A stretch of DNA of 64,000 nucleotides from Amycolatopsis alba DSM 44262 (GCF_000384215.1 NZ_KB913032.1:2497665-2561664), one strand, 5' to 3'. Shown: positions 1 through 8,284, counted from the first letter of the stretch. The notes: generated by a model not told the origin, from the letters alone. A program made the numbers and translations.

Positions 1-305
1 ATCTTCCCCGCCGGGGTCTCGTGCTCGGTGGCCGCGAGCTCAGGATCGTCGAGTACGCCCTCGACATCGGCCCGAGCCGACTGGAAGGCCCCGAGCGGGT
101 CTTCCTTGAGTGAAGGCGCCGGCCCGAGATCACGCCCGAGGGGGCGCAGCATCGCGCCGTGCATGTCGACGATGTGCCCGACGACATCCCTGGCGCTCCA
201 CTCCTCACACGGGGACCTGCTCTCCCACTGCCCGGCTTCGACGGCGGCGACCTTGCTCTCGAAGAGATCGGCTCGGAGGCGATAACGGTCCTTGATGGCG
301 TTCAT
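1..305 (-). CDS. DinB-like / mycothiol-dependent maleylpyruvate isomerase N-terminal protein (partial)
   Basis: The gene runs off the left edge, so only the first 101 or so residues are visible. The reading starts MNAIKDRYRL and carries a helical segment with W27, the stretch SPCEEWSARDVVGHIVDMHG and a His near residue 44. This is the usual first metal-ligand region of the DinB/mycothiol maleylpyruvate isomerase superfamily (TIGR03086-like). Such proteins are thought to be thiol-dependent, metal-binding transferases. It starts 5 bases after the stop of the AHSA1-like gene and is the third gene of an ArsR-AHSA1-DinB operon, so it is probably controlled by that ArsR protein. The substrate is unknown. 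Confidence 0.75.
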   Translation of the reverse strand, partial: MNAIKDRYRLRADLFESKVAAVEAGQWESRSPCEEWSARDVVGHIVDMHGAMLRPLGRDLGPAPSLKEDPLGAFQSARADVEGVLDDPELAATEHETPAGK

Positions 306-310
306 CGAGT

Positions 311-796
311 TCACACCCTCGCCGGTGTGGCAACGACCTCGGCCAGCTTGTCGAAGCCCTCGCCGACCCCCCGCTCCATCCCGGATTCCAGCACGGCGTC
401 CCGGATCCGCTTCGAGCCGTACCGCACCACCTGGGTCAGCGTGGTGACCCCGCCGTGTTCGACCAGCGTCAGAGTCGCCAAGGCCTGCCCTTCCGAGGCC
501 TCGCAGTCCTCGTTCGTCTCGAGGGAGACGAGCTTTTCCGGACGGCTGACCTCCTGGTAGACGCCCTGCAGCAGCATCTCCATCCCGCCGCCGTGGCGCA
601 GCCGGTAGCGCCATCGGCCACCGACCCGCAGGTCGATCTCGCATTCGACGACCTCACAGCCGTGCGGACCGAACCAACGGCATACCAGCTCCGGTTTGGT
701 CCACGCGTCGAACACCAGCGTCCTCGGCGCGCCGAAGGACCTCGTCATGACGATCTCGAGATCGCCGGATTTCGTCACGCTGAGAGCGCGTCCCAT
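311..796 (-). CDS. SRPBCC/AHSA1 (START-like) domain protein
   Basis: A 161-residue protein beginning MGRALSVTKSGDLEIVMTRS. The phrases FDAWTKPELVCRWFGP and DLRVGGRWRY are typical of the AHSA1/Aha1 C-terminal-like SRPBCC fold, which binds hydrophobic ligands in a helix-grip cavity. The start at 796 is preferred because GGAAAGGAAC lies just upstream; the frame is open further upstream but that sequence overlaps the ArsR gene region. ArsR-AHSA1 pairs are a very common actinobacterial operon type. The ligand is not evident from sequence. Confidence 0.85.
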   Translation of the reverse strand: MGRALSVTKSGDLEIVMTRSFGAPRTLVFDAWTKPELVCRWFGPHGCEVVECEIDLRVGGRWRYRLRHGGGMEMLLQGVYQEVSRPEKLVSLETNEDCEASEGQALATLTLVEHGGVTTLTQVVRYGSKRIRDAVLESGMERGVGEGFDKLAEVVATPARV

Positions 797-825
797 CGTG
801 CTGTTCCTTTCCGCTCGTGCGGTGG

Positions 826-1200
826 TCAATCGGTCTCGTCCCGGCGCTCCGGGTGTTGCGTCTCTCCTTCGAGGACGAGGTCCAACTTCGAGAAGGCCTC
901 GTCCCAGTACCGGCGGTACCCGCCGATCCATTCGTTCGCGTTCTTCAGCGGCGTGGCCACGAGCCGGCAAGGGCGACGCTGGGCGTCACGCCCCCTCGCC
1001 ACCAGCCCCGCCCGCTCCAGCACTTTCAGATGCTTGGAGATGGCGGGCTGGCTCATCGCGAACGGCTCGGCCAGCTCCGTCACCGTGGCTTCACCGTGCG
1101 AGAGCCGCGCGAGGATCGCGCGGCGGGTGGGGTCGGCGAGCGCCGCGAAGGTGACATCGAGCAGATCCTGCGGCAACGTCGCCCGCCTTTCAGTTCTCAC
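826..1200 (-). CDS. ArsR-family winged-helix repressor
   Basis: A 124-residue regulator. ALADPTRRAILARL and the helix-turn-helix segment TELAEPFAMSQPAISKHLKV are the ArsR/SmtB signature. No paired-Cys metal site (CxC) is seen, so this is the SdpR/AHSA1-associated subgroup rather than an arsenic sensor. It is the first gene of a three-gene operon (ArsR, AHSA1-like, DinB-like). An imperfect palindrome overlapping the -10 of a good promoter upstream (1265-1307) fits autorepression. Confidence 0.9.
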   Translation of the reverse strand: MRTERRATLPQDLLDVTFAALADPTRRAILARLSHGEATVTELAEPFAMSQPAISKHLKVLERAGLVARGRDAQRRPCRLVATPLKNANEWIGGYRRYWDEAFSKLDLVLEGETQHPERRDETD

Positions 1201-1264
1201 GAATTCGAGTTCTCACGTTCGGCCCGGTCGGCGCCTGCGCGACCGTAGATAACCTTGCGGTTCC

Positions 1265-1280
1265 ATAACCATGTGGTAAT
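1265..1280. promoter_or_regulatory. Probable ArsR operator
   Basis: ATAACCATGTGGTAAT is an imperfect palindrome in which 12 of 16 positions are symmetric. It overlaps the -10 element of the minus-strand promoter that reads into the ArsR gene. Binding by the ArsR protein is inferred from position and symmetry only. Confidence 0.5.
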
Positions 1281-1307
1281 GTAGTTCGCATCGGATCGGC
1301 TTGTCAA
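1278..1307 (-). promoter_or_regulatory. Sigma-70-like promoter for the ArsR operon
   Basis: On the minus strand, TTGACA (1302-1307) is followed after 18 bases by TACATT (1278-1283). The -35 is a perfect consensus and the -10 a good match. The expected start of transcription is about 70 bases upstream of the ArsR gene. Confidence 0.55.
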
Positions 1308-1370
1308 GGGCGAACAGCAGGTCAACGCAGGAGAACACCGAACAGGAAGGAGGTGAGGCTGACGCGAGCA

Positions 1371-1406
1371 CGTACCAAAGGGCACGCGGGCGCGTACTAA
1401 AGGGCA
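1371..1406. repeat. Two 14-bp direct repeats with 22-bp period
   Basis: CGTACCAAAGGGCA (1371-1384) and CGTACTAAAGGGCA (1393-1406) differ at one base and are 22 bp apart, two helical turns. They lie 50-85 bases upstream of the GH3 lipoprotein gene, on its promoter side. They could be tandem binding sites for a regulator of that gene. Confidence 0.4.
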
Positions 1407-1454
1407 ACTGGGGTTACCGTCGATGTCGGCATGGACGACGAACGAAAAGAGCCG

Positions 1455-2666
1455 ATGAACTCCGGGCGACCGAAGACGACGAAGCGATGGTTGACCGTCA
1501 TCCTGGGAACGGTCACCGTTCTGCTCACCAGCGTGCAATGCGGTACGACGGCCGAACAGGCCGGATCGGCACAGCCCGCGGGAACCACACCCCCACCGCG
1601 GATCGGCGCCACTACGAGCCCGTCCAGCTCAAGCCCGCCCTCGCCGTCACCGAGGGCCGAGCAGGCGCCTGACACGGGTTGCGAGGCCGTCATCGCCGGG
1701 ATGAGCCCCCGGCAACGACTGGCCCAGCTGATGGTGGTCGGCGTGAACGCCGGCGACCCGCAAGCGGCGGTGAAGCTGGTGCGCGATCAGCAGGTCGGCG
1801 GGATCTTCCTCGGCGGCAACGAGACGGCCCTGCTGCAGAACCGCGCGCTGGACGAGGTGCAGCGGGCCGCGAAGGTACCGGTGTCGGTGGCGATCGACGA
1901 GGAAGGCGGCCGCGTCCAGCGGATCGACGACCTCGACGGCGCCATGCCCAGTGCCCGGAAGATGGCCGCGACCATGACACCGGCGCAGGTACGGGCGAAG
2001 GCCGCCGAACGAGGTCGACAGATGCGGGCTCGCGGCGTCACCGTCGACTACGCGCCCGACGCCGACATCACCGACCAACCGGATCGTGACATCGTCGGTG
2101 ACCGGTCGTTCGGCGCGACCCCGGAAACAGCGCGCAAGTACGTCTTGGCGTTCGCGCAGGGCCTGCGGGACGCCGGGGTGCAGCCGGTACTGAAGCACTT
2201 CCCTGGGCACGGGCACGCCACCGGGGACTCCCACAAGGGACTGGTGCAGACGCCACCACTGGCCTCGCTGCGAAAGGTCGACCTGGTGCCGTATCGCGAC
2301 ATCGGCGAGTACGGCGAGGTCGGCGTCATGGTCGGGCATCTGGACGTGCCCGACTTGACCGGCGGCGCGCCGTCGACCCTGTCCTCGGCGGCGTACCGGC
2401 TGCTGCGGCAGGACTACGCGTTCGATGGCCCGGTGATCACGGACGATCTCGGGGCGATGAAGGCGATCACGTCGCAGTACCCGCTGCAGACTGCGGTGCT
2501 CAAGGCCTTGCAGGCAGGGGCGGATCAGGCGTTGTGGTCCTCCGGAGGCAACGTCAACACGGTGCTGACGACGCTGGAGCAAGCGCTTGCGTCCGGCGCC
2601 CTCCCGGCCGCGCGCGTCGAGGAGGCTTTGAACCGGGTGCTCGCGGCCAAACAGGCCTGCGGCTGA
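1455..2666 (+). CDS. Secreted GH3 beta-N-acetylhexosaminidase (NagZ-like)
   Basis: A glycoside hydrolase family 3 protein of about 403 residues. KHFPGHG at about residues 247-253 is the NagZ-type signature carrying the catalytic His, and ITDDLGAM near residue 330 holds the likely nucleophile Asp. The N-terminus has a basic stretch, a hydrophobic helix and a Cys at 29 (LLTSVQC), which resembles but does not match a canonical lipobox. A Ser/Pro/Thr-rich linker follows before the TIM barrel. The likely role is trimming N-acetylglucosamine from peptidoglycan fragments outside the membrane. An upstream start at 1431 is possible; 1455 gives the better signal peptide and has AAAGAG upstream. Confidence 0.85.
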   Translation: MNSGRPKTTKRWLTVILGTVTVLLTSVQCGTTAEQAGSAQPAGTTPPPRIGATTSPSSSSPPSPSPRAEQAPDTGCEAVIAGMSPRQRLAQLMVVGVNAGDPQAAVKLVRDQQVGGIFLGGNETALLQNRALDEVQRAAKVPVSVAIDEEGGRVQRIDDLDGAMPSARKMAATMTPAQVRAKAAERGRQMRARGVTVDYAPDADITDQPDRDIVGDRSFGATPETARKYVLAFAQGLRDAGVQPVLKHFPGHGHATGDSHKGLVQTPPLASLRKVDLVPYRDIGEYGEVGVMVGHLDVPDLTGGAPSTLSSAAYRLLRQDYAFDGPVITDDLGAMKAITSQYPLQTAVLKALQAGADQALWSSGGNVNTVLTTLEQALASGALPAARVEEALNRVLAAKQACG

Positions 2667-2829
2667 CCGGCCGCGAGCTCCGGCGAGGTTGCCGGGCGAG
2701 GCCGTCTGACGGGTCGCCCGGTGGGGTGACAAGAAAAGCGGTCCGAAAACTCAATGAACACAATGCTGACCAGGCCCGAGCCGGGGGTGACCCTGATCAC
2801 CGCCCCGCCGCCCGATCAAGGAGGATCGC

Positions 2830-3768
2830 GTGCCTGGTCCCACGAAGTACCTGCGTCATCTCGCGCTGACGGCCGCCACCGCTGCCGGACTGAGCCTGCT
2901 CGCCGCACCGGCGGCGTCGGCCGCGCCGTCGCCGATCGATCATCCGGTGCGGACCACCGGCTGTCACCGTCCGTCCCCGGTTCCCGCCGGGACGACGACA
3001 CTGCGGACCGTGGCGTCCGGCGGCCTGGTCCGCGAGTACACGGTGCACGTTCCCGCGCGGTACCAGCCATCTCGGCCGTACCCGCTGGTGTTGTCGTTCC
3101 ACGGACACAAGCGGACGTCGAAGTATCAGGAGGAGCTATCCGGATTTTCCGCGTATGACGCGATTTCCGTCTACCCGCAAGGACTTGTGGGCACCGACGG
3201 CGAATCGGCATGGACCGGCGCGCCCTACTCGGCGGCCGCCGACGACGTGCTCTTCACCAGTGATCTGCTGAACACGCTCCAGCGGGAACTGTGCGTCGAT
3301 TCCCGTCGCATCTACGCGACGGGCAAATCGAACGGCGGCGGGTTCGTCGGTGTCCTCGCCTGTCGGCTGCCGGGCCGGATCGCGGCGTTCGCCCCGGTCG
3401 CCGGCGCGTTCTACCCGCAGGGCGGCGAGTGCCACCCGTCGCGGCCCGCTCCGATTCTCGACTTCCACGGAACCTCCGACACGACGATCCCCTACGCCGG
3501 GAATCCCGCCAAGGGCCTGCCTGCGCTGCCGGACTGGCTCGCCGCGTGGGCGGACCGGAACGGCTGCTTCTCCCGCCCGATCCAGTACTCGCCGAAGACC
3601 GATGTCACCGTCCAACGCTGGCTCGGTTGCTCGCTCCAGCACTACCGGATCGAGGGCGCGGGACATGTCTGGCCGAGTACGGCACCGAACAACGACTCCG
3701 CCACCCCGACCGTCATCAACGCGACGCCGGTCATCTGGAACTTCCTGCTCGCCCACCGCCTGCGTTAA
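2830..3768 (+). CDS. Secreted PHB-depolymerase/feruloyl-esterase-like hydrolase
   Basis: A 312-residue alpha/beta hydrolase with a clear Sec signal peptide ending near ASAAPS (about residue 33). It has an oxyanion segment LVLSFHGHK, nucleophile G-K-S-N-G-G (Ser about 167), an Asp in HGTSDTTIPY and a His in GAGHVWP, the triad layout of the LpqC/PHB depolymerase esterase family. It is secreted and probably cleaves polyester or aryl-ester bonds in the environment; the substrate is not predictable. The GTG start is fixed by AAGGAGGA just upstream. It lies 163 bases after the GH3 gene and is probably transcribed independently. Confidence 0.85.
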   Translation: MPGPTKYLRHLALTAATAAGLSLLAAPAASAAPSPIDHPVRTTGCHRPSPVPAGTTTLRTVASGGLVREYTVHVPARYQPSRPYPLVLSFHGHKRTSKYQEELSGFSAYDAISVYPQGLVGTDGESAWTGAPYSAAADDVLFTSDLLNTLQRELCVDSRRIYATGKSNGGGFVGVLACRLPGRIAAFAPVAGAFYPQGGECHPSRPAPILDFHGTSDTTIPYAGNPAKGLPALPDWLAAWADRNGCFSRPIQYSPKTDVTVQRWLGCSLQHYRIEGAGHVWPSTAPNNDSATPTVINATPVIWNFLLAHRLR

Positions 3769-3784
3769 AAATCCGTCTGGTTCC

Positions 3785-3814
3785 TTGCCGGTCCCGTCCA
3801 TTCGGCGCTACCGT
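3785..3814 (+). promoter_or_regulatory. Candidate promoter of the TetR-P450 operon
   Basis: TTGCCG (3785-3790) and TACCGT (3809-3814) are separated by 18 bases and are directly followed by the 26-bp operator. The match is moderate. Confidence 0.35.
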
Positions 3815-3826
3815 CGGACTGACCAG

Positions 3827-3852
3827 ATGACCAGATAAGCAAATCTGGTCAT
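3827..3852. promoter_or_regulatory. Perfect 10-bp inverted-repeat operator
   Basis: ATGACCAGAT and ATCTGGTCAT form perfect 10-bp arms around a 6-bp centre (AAGCAA). An extra direct copy of GACCAGAT starts at 3821, immediately before and partly overlapping the left arm. It sits 23 bases before the TetR start codon, where a bound repressor would block transcription. The TetR protein of the same operon is the obvious candidate to bind it. Confidence 0.7.
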
Positions 3853-3875
3853 GAAGTCAGAGACTGGGAGCGCAC

Positions 3876-4580
3876 GTGGCAGAACGTCCGGACCGCACCG
3901 CCGGCCGCGCCGATCGCATCCTCGACGCGGCCGGCGTCCTGCTGTCGCGGCTGGGCTATCGCAAGGTGACCATCGAGGACATCGCGAGTCAGGCCGGCAT
4001 CGGGAAGGGCACGATCTACCTGCACTGGCCCACCAAGGAAAACCTCTTCCACGCGTTGCTCCTGCGTGAATCCCTCCGGGCCGCCGAGAACCTTCTCGAA
4101 CGGCTGGACGAAGATCCGGCGGAAGTGGTCCCGCATCGGTTCCAGCGGGCCGCGTTCCTGTTCACCCAGCGCAATCCGTTGCTCGGCGCGCTCATCACCG
4201 GCAACACCGAACTGCTGGGCCGGTTGAAGAAACATCCCTTGCAGGATCAGGACGCCGTCGTCTCCGAGCGGTATCTGAAGACGATGACCGACCGGGGTCT
4301 GCTGCGCGACGACATCCCGAACCTGCTGTTCTCCCTGCGTGCCTCGGCGCTGGGGTTCTACCTGATGGACAGCTTCACCACCGACGGCACCGGCCTCACA
4401 CCCGAGGCGAAGGCCGACGCTCTCGCGCACATCATCCGGACGGCGTTCGAGCCGCCGGAGCCACCGTCCACGGCGAATCTGGCCGCCGCCGCGGCCGAAG
4501 CGATCGAAGCGTTCCGGGACCTGATCTCGTCCTATGACGCCTGGATCTACCGAAAGGACGGTACCGAGGAGCCTGCGTGA
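3876..4580 (+). CDS. TetR-family regulator
   Basis: A 234-residue regulator. The N-terminal TetR DNA-binding domain covers about residues 10-60, with the helix-turn-helix IEDIASQAGIGKGTIYLHWP. The C-terminal ligand-binding half is not assignable to a specific effector. The gene is 37 bases upstream of a cytochrome P450 in the same direction, so the two are probably co-transcribed and this protein probably represses its own operon through the inverted repeat at 3827-3852. The true start could be any of the early codons; 3876 (GTG) gives the normal length. Confidence 0.9.
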   Translation: MAERPDRTAGRADRILDAAGVLLSRLGYRKVTIEDIASQAGIGKGTIYLHWPTKENLFHALLLRESLRAAENLLERLDEDPAEVVPHRFQRAAFLFTQRNPLLGALITGNTELLGRLKKHPLQDQDAVVSERYLKTMTDRGLLRDDIPNLLFSLRASALGFYLMDSFTTDGTGLTPEAKADALAHIIRTAFEPPEPPSTANLAAAAAEAIEAFRDLISSYDAWIYRKDGTEEPA

Positions 4581-4617
4581 TCCGAGCTCCTCCACCACGA
4601 GAAGAAGGGGGCAAGCC

Positions 4618-5823
4618 ATGACCACGATCGCCGAAAACTGGGGCGTGCACAAAGACCAGTTCTGGCTTCGAGGTGAATTCCCGGACGAAGCGGTCGGTTT
4701 CGAATCCGAAACGGGCGCGTGGAACGTCTACGGCCACGCCGAGTCACTGAAGACTTTGAGCGATCCCAAGGTGTTCTCCTCCGACACCGCCCGTCTGATC
4801 CCCAAGGAGATGTCGCCGGACAAGGACCAGTTCATCGAGGGCAACCTGCTCCAGATGGATCCGCCGGATCACAAGAAGCTGCGCACGCTGGTCAGCCACG
4901 CCTTCACGCCGAAGGTCGTCGCGGACCTGGAGCCGCGGATCGCCGCGTTGACGAACGAACTCCTCGACGCCGTCGACGGCGCGGACTCGATGGAACTGGT
5001 GACCCACCTGGCTTACCCGCTGCCGGTGATCGTCATCGCGGAGCTGCTCGGCATTCCGGCGAGCGATCGCGACCTGTTCAAGGAATGGGTCGACACGCTG
5101 CTGCGCAACAGCCAGAAACGGTCGCTCATCGAACAGAGCGAGGAGGACAAGAGAGCCGCCGAGGAAACGCGTGAGCAGATCACGAACCTCGTCAACTATC
5201 TGGGCGAGCACGTCGACGATCGACGGAAGAACCCGCGTGAGGACCTGCTGACCAAACTCGTCGAGGCCGAGGTCGACGGCGTGAAACTCACACAGAACGA
5301 AGTCGTCAACTTCGCGAACGTGCTGTTGCTCGCCGGGCACATCACCACCACGATGCTGCTCGGGAACACGGTGCTGTGCCTGGATTCCCATCCGGACGAG
5401 TACCGGCGCGTCCGCGAGGACCGTTCGCTGTTGCCCGCCACCATCGAGGAATCACTGCGTTTCCTCAGCCCGTTCGCCCTCGTCGCCCGCGCCACGACGA
5501 CCGAGGTCGAACTGGGCGGCCGGACGATCCCGGCGGACAGCATGGTGTTCACCTGGGTCGCGGCGGCGAACCGGGATCCGCGTACGTTCACGAATCCGGG
5601 CGTCTTCGATCCGGCGAGGGCGCACAACCCGCATCTCGCCTTCGGCCGCGGGATCCATTTCTGCATCGGCGCCCCGCTCGCCAGGCTGGAAGGCAAGACG
5701 GCGCTCAACATCCTGCTGGACCGGTTCCCGCATCTGCGCACCGATCCGGCGGTTCCGCCGTCGTTCATCCCCAGCCCGCACATGACCGGGGTGAACGAGC
5801 TCCAGCTGCTGCTGAAGCCCTAG
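4618..5823 (+). CDS. Cytochrome P450
   Basis: A soluble bacterial class I P450 of 401 residues. The I-helix motif AGHITTT begins at about residue 239, the ExxR motif is ESLR at about 278-281, and the haem loop is FGRGIHFCIGAP with Cys349 as thiolate ligand. The start is fixed by GAAGAAGGGGGC upstream of ATG. There is no ferredoxin or ferredoxin reductase beside it, so electrons must come from elsewhere. The pairing with a TetR regulator suggests inducible oxidation of a small hydrophobic compound. It could be a CYP107-like enzyme, but I cannot assign a subfamily by eye. Confidence 0.95.
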   Translation: MTTIAENWGVHKDQFWLRGEFPDEAVGFESETGAWNVYGHAESLKTLSDPKVFSSDTARLIPKEMSPDKDQFIEGNLLQMDPPDHKKLRTLVSHAFTPKVVADLEPRIAALTNELLDAVDGADSMELVTHLAYPLPVIVIAELLGIPASDRDLFKEWVDTLLRNSQKRSLIEQSEEDKRAAEETREQITNLVNYLGEHVDDRRKNPREDLLTKLVEAEVDGVKLTQNEVVNFANVLLLAGHITTTMLLGNTVLCLDSHPDEYRRVREDRSLLPATIEESLRFLSPFALVARATTTEVELGGRTIPADSMVFTWVAAANRDPRTFTNPGVFDPARAHNPHLAFGRGIHFCIGAPLARLEGKTALNILLDRFPHLRTDPAVPPSFIPSPHMTGVNELQLLLKP

Positions 5824-6461
5824 CGGTCGGCGAACCGGGAGGCGAGCGGGACCACCACACGCGGAATCCGTTTGCCAGGCGTGTACCGAAGTTCGGTGAT
5901 GTTGCCGTTCGGCACGGGATAGGTGTCGGCGAATGTGCGGAATCCGCGCATGGCCTCACTGTCCGGGGTGGTGATCCCGGTCAGCAGTGACCACATGACC
6001 GCGCGGATGAAGAGCCCGTGCGTGAAGACGGCGATCGGCCCTGGCTCCCGTTCTCCCAACCGCGCCAGGAATTCCTGGGTCCGGTCGAAGAGAGCGGCGA
6101 AGGATTCCGCGCCGTTCACGGCGTGGTGCGGATCGGCCCGGTCCCAGTAGGCCTCCGTATAGGGCTTGCGGGTGGCGGTGGTGGTGACCTGTCCATGGAG
6201 TTCGCCGAGGAAGGTGAACTCCTGGACAGGCCACTCCTCACGCTCCGCGCCGGGGAACCGCTCGATCGTCGGCTCGGCGGTCTGTCGTGCCCGTAAGAAC
6301 GGCGACGTCACGATCAACCGAGGCGGTTCGGCCAGTGATTCCACGATTTCGAGGGCTTGCCGTCTGCCGAGTTCGGTCAGCGCCGACGCCCCCGGTTCGC
6401 CGCCGGGAAGACCCGCGTTGCTCTCGCTTTCCCCGTGCCTGATCAACCACACCCGTGCCAC
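5820..6461 (-). CDS. Histidine phosphatase family protein
   Basis: A 213-residue phosphoglycerate-mutase-like phosphatase. The RHGE signature (WLIRHGESESNAG) near residues 8-11 provides the phospho-accepting His. Arg in SPFLRARQTAEP and His in VFTHGLF complete the active site. The substrate is unknown; members hydrolyse small phosphoesters. It converges on the P450 with a 4-base overlap of stop codons, so the two genes are not co-transcribed. Confidence 0.85.
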   Translation of the reverse strand: MARVWLIRHGESESNAGLPGGEPGASALTELGRRQALEIVESLAEPPRLIVTSPFLRARQTAEPTIERFPGAEREEWPVQEFTFLGELHGQVTTTATRKPYTEAYWDRADPHHAVNGAESFAALFDRTQEFLARLGEREPGPIAVFTHGLFIRAVMWSLLTGITTPDSEAMRGFRTFADTYPVPNGNITELRYTPGKRIPRVVVPLASRFADR

Positions 6462-6559
6462 GATCGCCTCCTAGACCCCGTGTGCCATCGACGATCGCAC
6501 CGGACGGAGTTGATCGCGACTTCCAGGATGCCCTAATCATCGCGGAAGCGGCGCGGCTT

Positions 6560-7357
6560 TCAGCTGTCGAACTGCCCCGGTGCGCGCCCCTGTCCCGCAG
6601 GGCCGCGGTACGCCTGCGCGATGTCCAGCCAGTGGTCCGCGAGGGCGCCTTCGGCACGGACGTCGAGGTCGTCGCGGTGACGGCGCCGCGTGACCAGGAG
6701 GCAGAAGTCCTCCGCGCTCCCGGTGACCCGCTGGCGGGAGTCCTCGGGCCCGAACGTCCACAGCTGCCCGGACGGCGCGGTGATTTCGAAGCGGAACTCC
6801 TGCTCCGGCGGGGTCAGGCTCCGTGCTTCGTAACCGAAGTCCCGCACCCGGACGGCGAAGCCGACGAGGTACGCGAGCCGATCGGTCCGCTCCGGGCGCA
6901 CGCCCAGCGCGTCCGCGACATCCTGGCCGTGCGCGAACAGTTCCATCATCCCGGCGCAGGCCAGGATGGCCGGCGGCAGCGGGTTGACCAGCCACGGCAC
7001 GACCTGGTCCGCCGGGACCGCGGCGAGTGCCTTGATGCCGGCGTCGCGCTCGGCGCGCCATCGGGTCAGCAGGACCTCGTTGGGGTCGCCGAGGTAGTCG
7101 TCCAGTGCCGCGTTGACGGCGGCGTCGAAGCCGCGCGCCATCGAGGTCTTCGCGAGTTCGGCGAACTTCCGCGGCTCGGCCGCGGACAGCCCGGCGATCT
7201 TGAAGATGAAGGAGAGATGCGCGATCTGGTGCTTGACCGACCAGCCGACCGCGGGCGTGGGCAGATCCCATCCCGCGTCGTCCAGATCGGCCACCAGGGC
7301 GTCGACCTGTTCGCCCTCCGTGGTGAGATCCCTGATCACGTACCGGAAGTCAGTCAC
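6560..7357 (-). CDS. TIGR03084-like DinB/maleylpyruvate isomerase family protein
   Basis: A protein of about 265 residues. The N-terminal DinB-like four-helix bundle has VGWSVKHQIAHLSFIFK with the first metal-ligand His, and a later MMELFAHGQDVADALG with the other His. A C-terminal domain of about 90 residues follows, as in actinobacterial TIGR03084 proteins. The GTG start at 7357 is chosen because AGAGGA precedes it and conserved sequence begins there. The family is presumed metal-binding and possibly mycothiol-dependent; its reaction is unknown. Confidence 0.8.
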   Translation of the reverse strand: MTDFRYVIRDLTTEGEQVDALVADLDDAGWDLPTPAVGWSVKHQIAHLSFIFKIAGLSAAEPRKFAELAKTSMARGFDAAVNAALDDYLGDPNEVLLTRWRAERDAGIKALAAVPADQVVPWLVNPLPPAILACAGMMELFAHGQDVADALGVRPERTDRLAYLVGFAVRVRDFGYEARSLTPPEQEFRFEITAPSGQLWTFGPEDSRQRVTGSAEDFCLLVTRRRHRDDLDVRAEGALADHWLDIAQAYRGPAGQGRAPGQFDS

Positions 7358-7457
7358 CGTGCCGTCCTCTCGCCGTTTCCACCCTTTCGAATGATGCGGA
7401 CGCGCCGCGCCGTCGTCTTCTCCTGGCGAGCCCCGTCGGAACCATGCCGGAAACACG

Positions 7458-7497
7458 AAGGCCTCCCCGCCACCCCGAGAATGGCGAAGGAGGCCTT
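7458..7497. terminator. Hairpin terminator with AAGGCCTCC core
   Basis: AAGGCCTCC (7458-7466) pairs with GGAGGCCTT (7489-7497), and inner CGCCA/TGGCG extends the stem with a bulge. It lies just beyond the stop of the minus-strand gene at 7512 and shares its core with the hairpin at 14985-15035. Confidence 0.55.
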
Positions 7498-7511
7498 TCA
7501 CCGTCCGGCCG

Positions 7512-8114
7512 TCACATTCCGGTGCAGGCGGCCGTGGCGAACTCGCCGGAAGCGGTCTTGGTCGAAACCACCGCGCCGTCGACAGTGATCTTGCAGGTGA
7601 CCGACCCGCCGGTCTCGCCGGTCGAGACGGTGAGCGTCCCGCCCTTGTAGACGCCCTTGTTCTCGACTTCCTTGTTCCACGGCAGCGCCGGCACCGTTTC
7701 GGTGAGGGGGTTGAGTACCTCGCCGTAGATGACCTCGACGTTCGTGGCGTCGCCGGTGATCTCGTAGGACACCTTCGCGGTGCGGTTGATCTCGTTGTTG
7801 ACCTCGTCGACGGCCGCGTTGAACACGAAGATCCACACCACGCAGACCACGAGCCCGAGCGCGGACAACGCGATACCGGTGATGGAGAGCCCCTTGTTGG
7901 AGGCCTTTCCGTTCTTGACGCGGATCAGCCCGATGATCGAGAAGATCAGGCCGAGGACCACCAGCGGCCAGGCGATGACGCCGACGAACGGGATCGGGGA
8001 GAAGACCAGCCCCACCAGGCCGAGGACGAAGCCCGTGACGCCGATGCCGTTGCGGGGTGGCATCGGGCCGCCGGGGGCTTGCGGGGCCGGCGTGTAGGGG
8101 GTTTGCTGGGTCAC
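7512..8114 (-). CDS. DUF4190 membrane protein with MmpS-like C-terminal domain
   Basis: A 200-residue protein. A Pro-rich cytoplasmic N-terminus of about 25 residues is followed by a two-helix DUF4190 unit (about 30-95) rich in Gly and hydrophobics. The C-terminal extracytoplasmic beta domain reads VSYEITGD, LPWNKEVE and VTCKITVDG, the pattern of MmpS/DUF4333-type domains, with two Cys that could form a disulfide. The GTG start at 8114 has GGAAAGGAAA upstream. MmpS proteins of mycobacteria work with MmpL exporters, but no MmpL gene is nearby, so the function is open. Confidence 0.7.
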   Translation of the reverse strand: MTQQTPYTPAPQAPGGPMPPRNGIGVTGFVLGLVGLVFSPIPFVGVIAWPLVVLGLIFSIIGLIRVKNGKASNKGLSITGIALSALGLVVCVVWIFVFNAAVDEVNNEINRTAKVSYEITGDATNVEVIYGEVLNPLTETVPALPWNKEVENKGVYKGGTLTVSTGETGGSVTCKITVDGAVVSTKTASGEFATAACTGM

Positions 8115-8284
8115 GGGTTTTCCTTTCCAAAGGGATGAACGAGGCGGCATACAACCAGCGATCGCGAGGCCGCCGCGTCGTCCTCGGCGCGTGAACCCGG
8201 TACGACGAAAGTCGTAATCCGCGCTCTTCGAAGGATCGATTCCGCTGATGCGGGAGACCAAGCCACCTTGCGTACGCTCAGCGC

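Noticed and set aside
1354..1401. A possible 15-codon leader peptide after a perfect Shine-Dalgarno (AAGGAGG) upstream of the GH3 gene
   Set aside because: The Shine-Dalgarno touches the GTG, so spacing is too short, and no attenuator hairpin was found.
4618..5823. Biosynthetic gene cluster based on the P450
   Set aside because: No synthase, ligase or tailoring neighbours; a single P450 with TetR is not a cluster.
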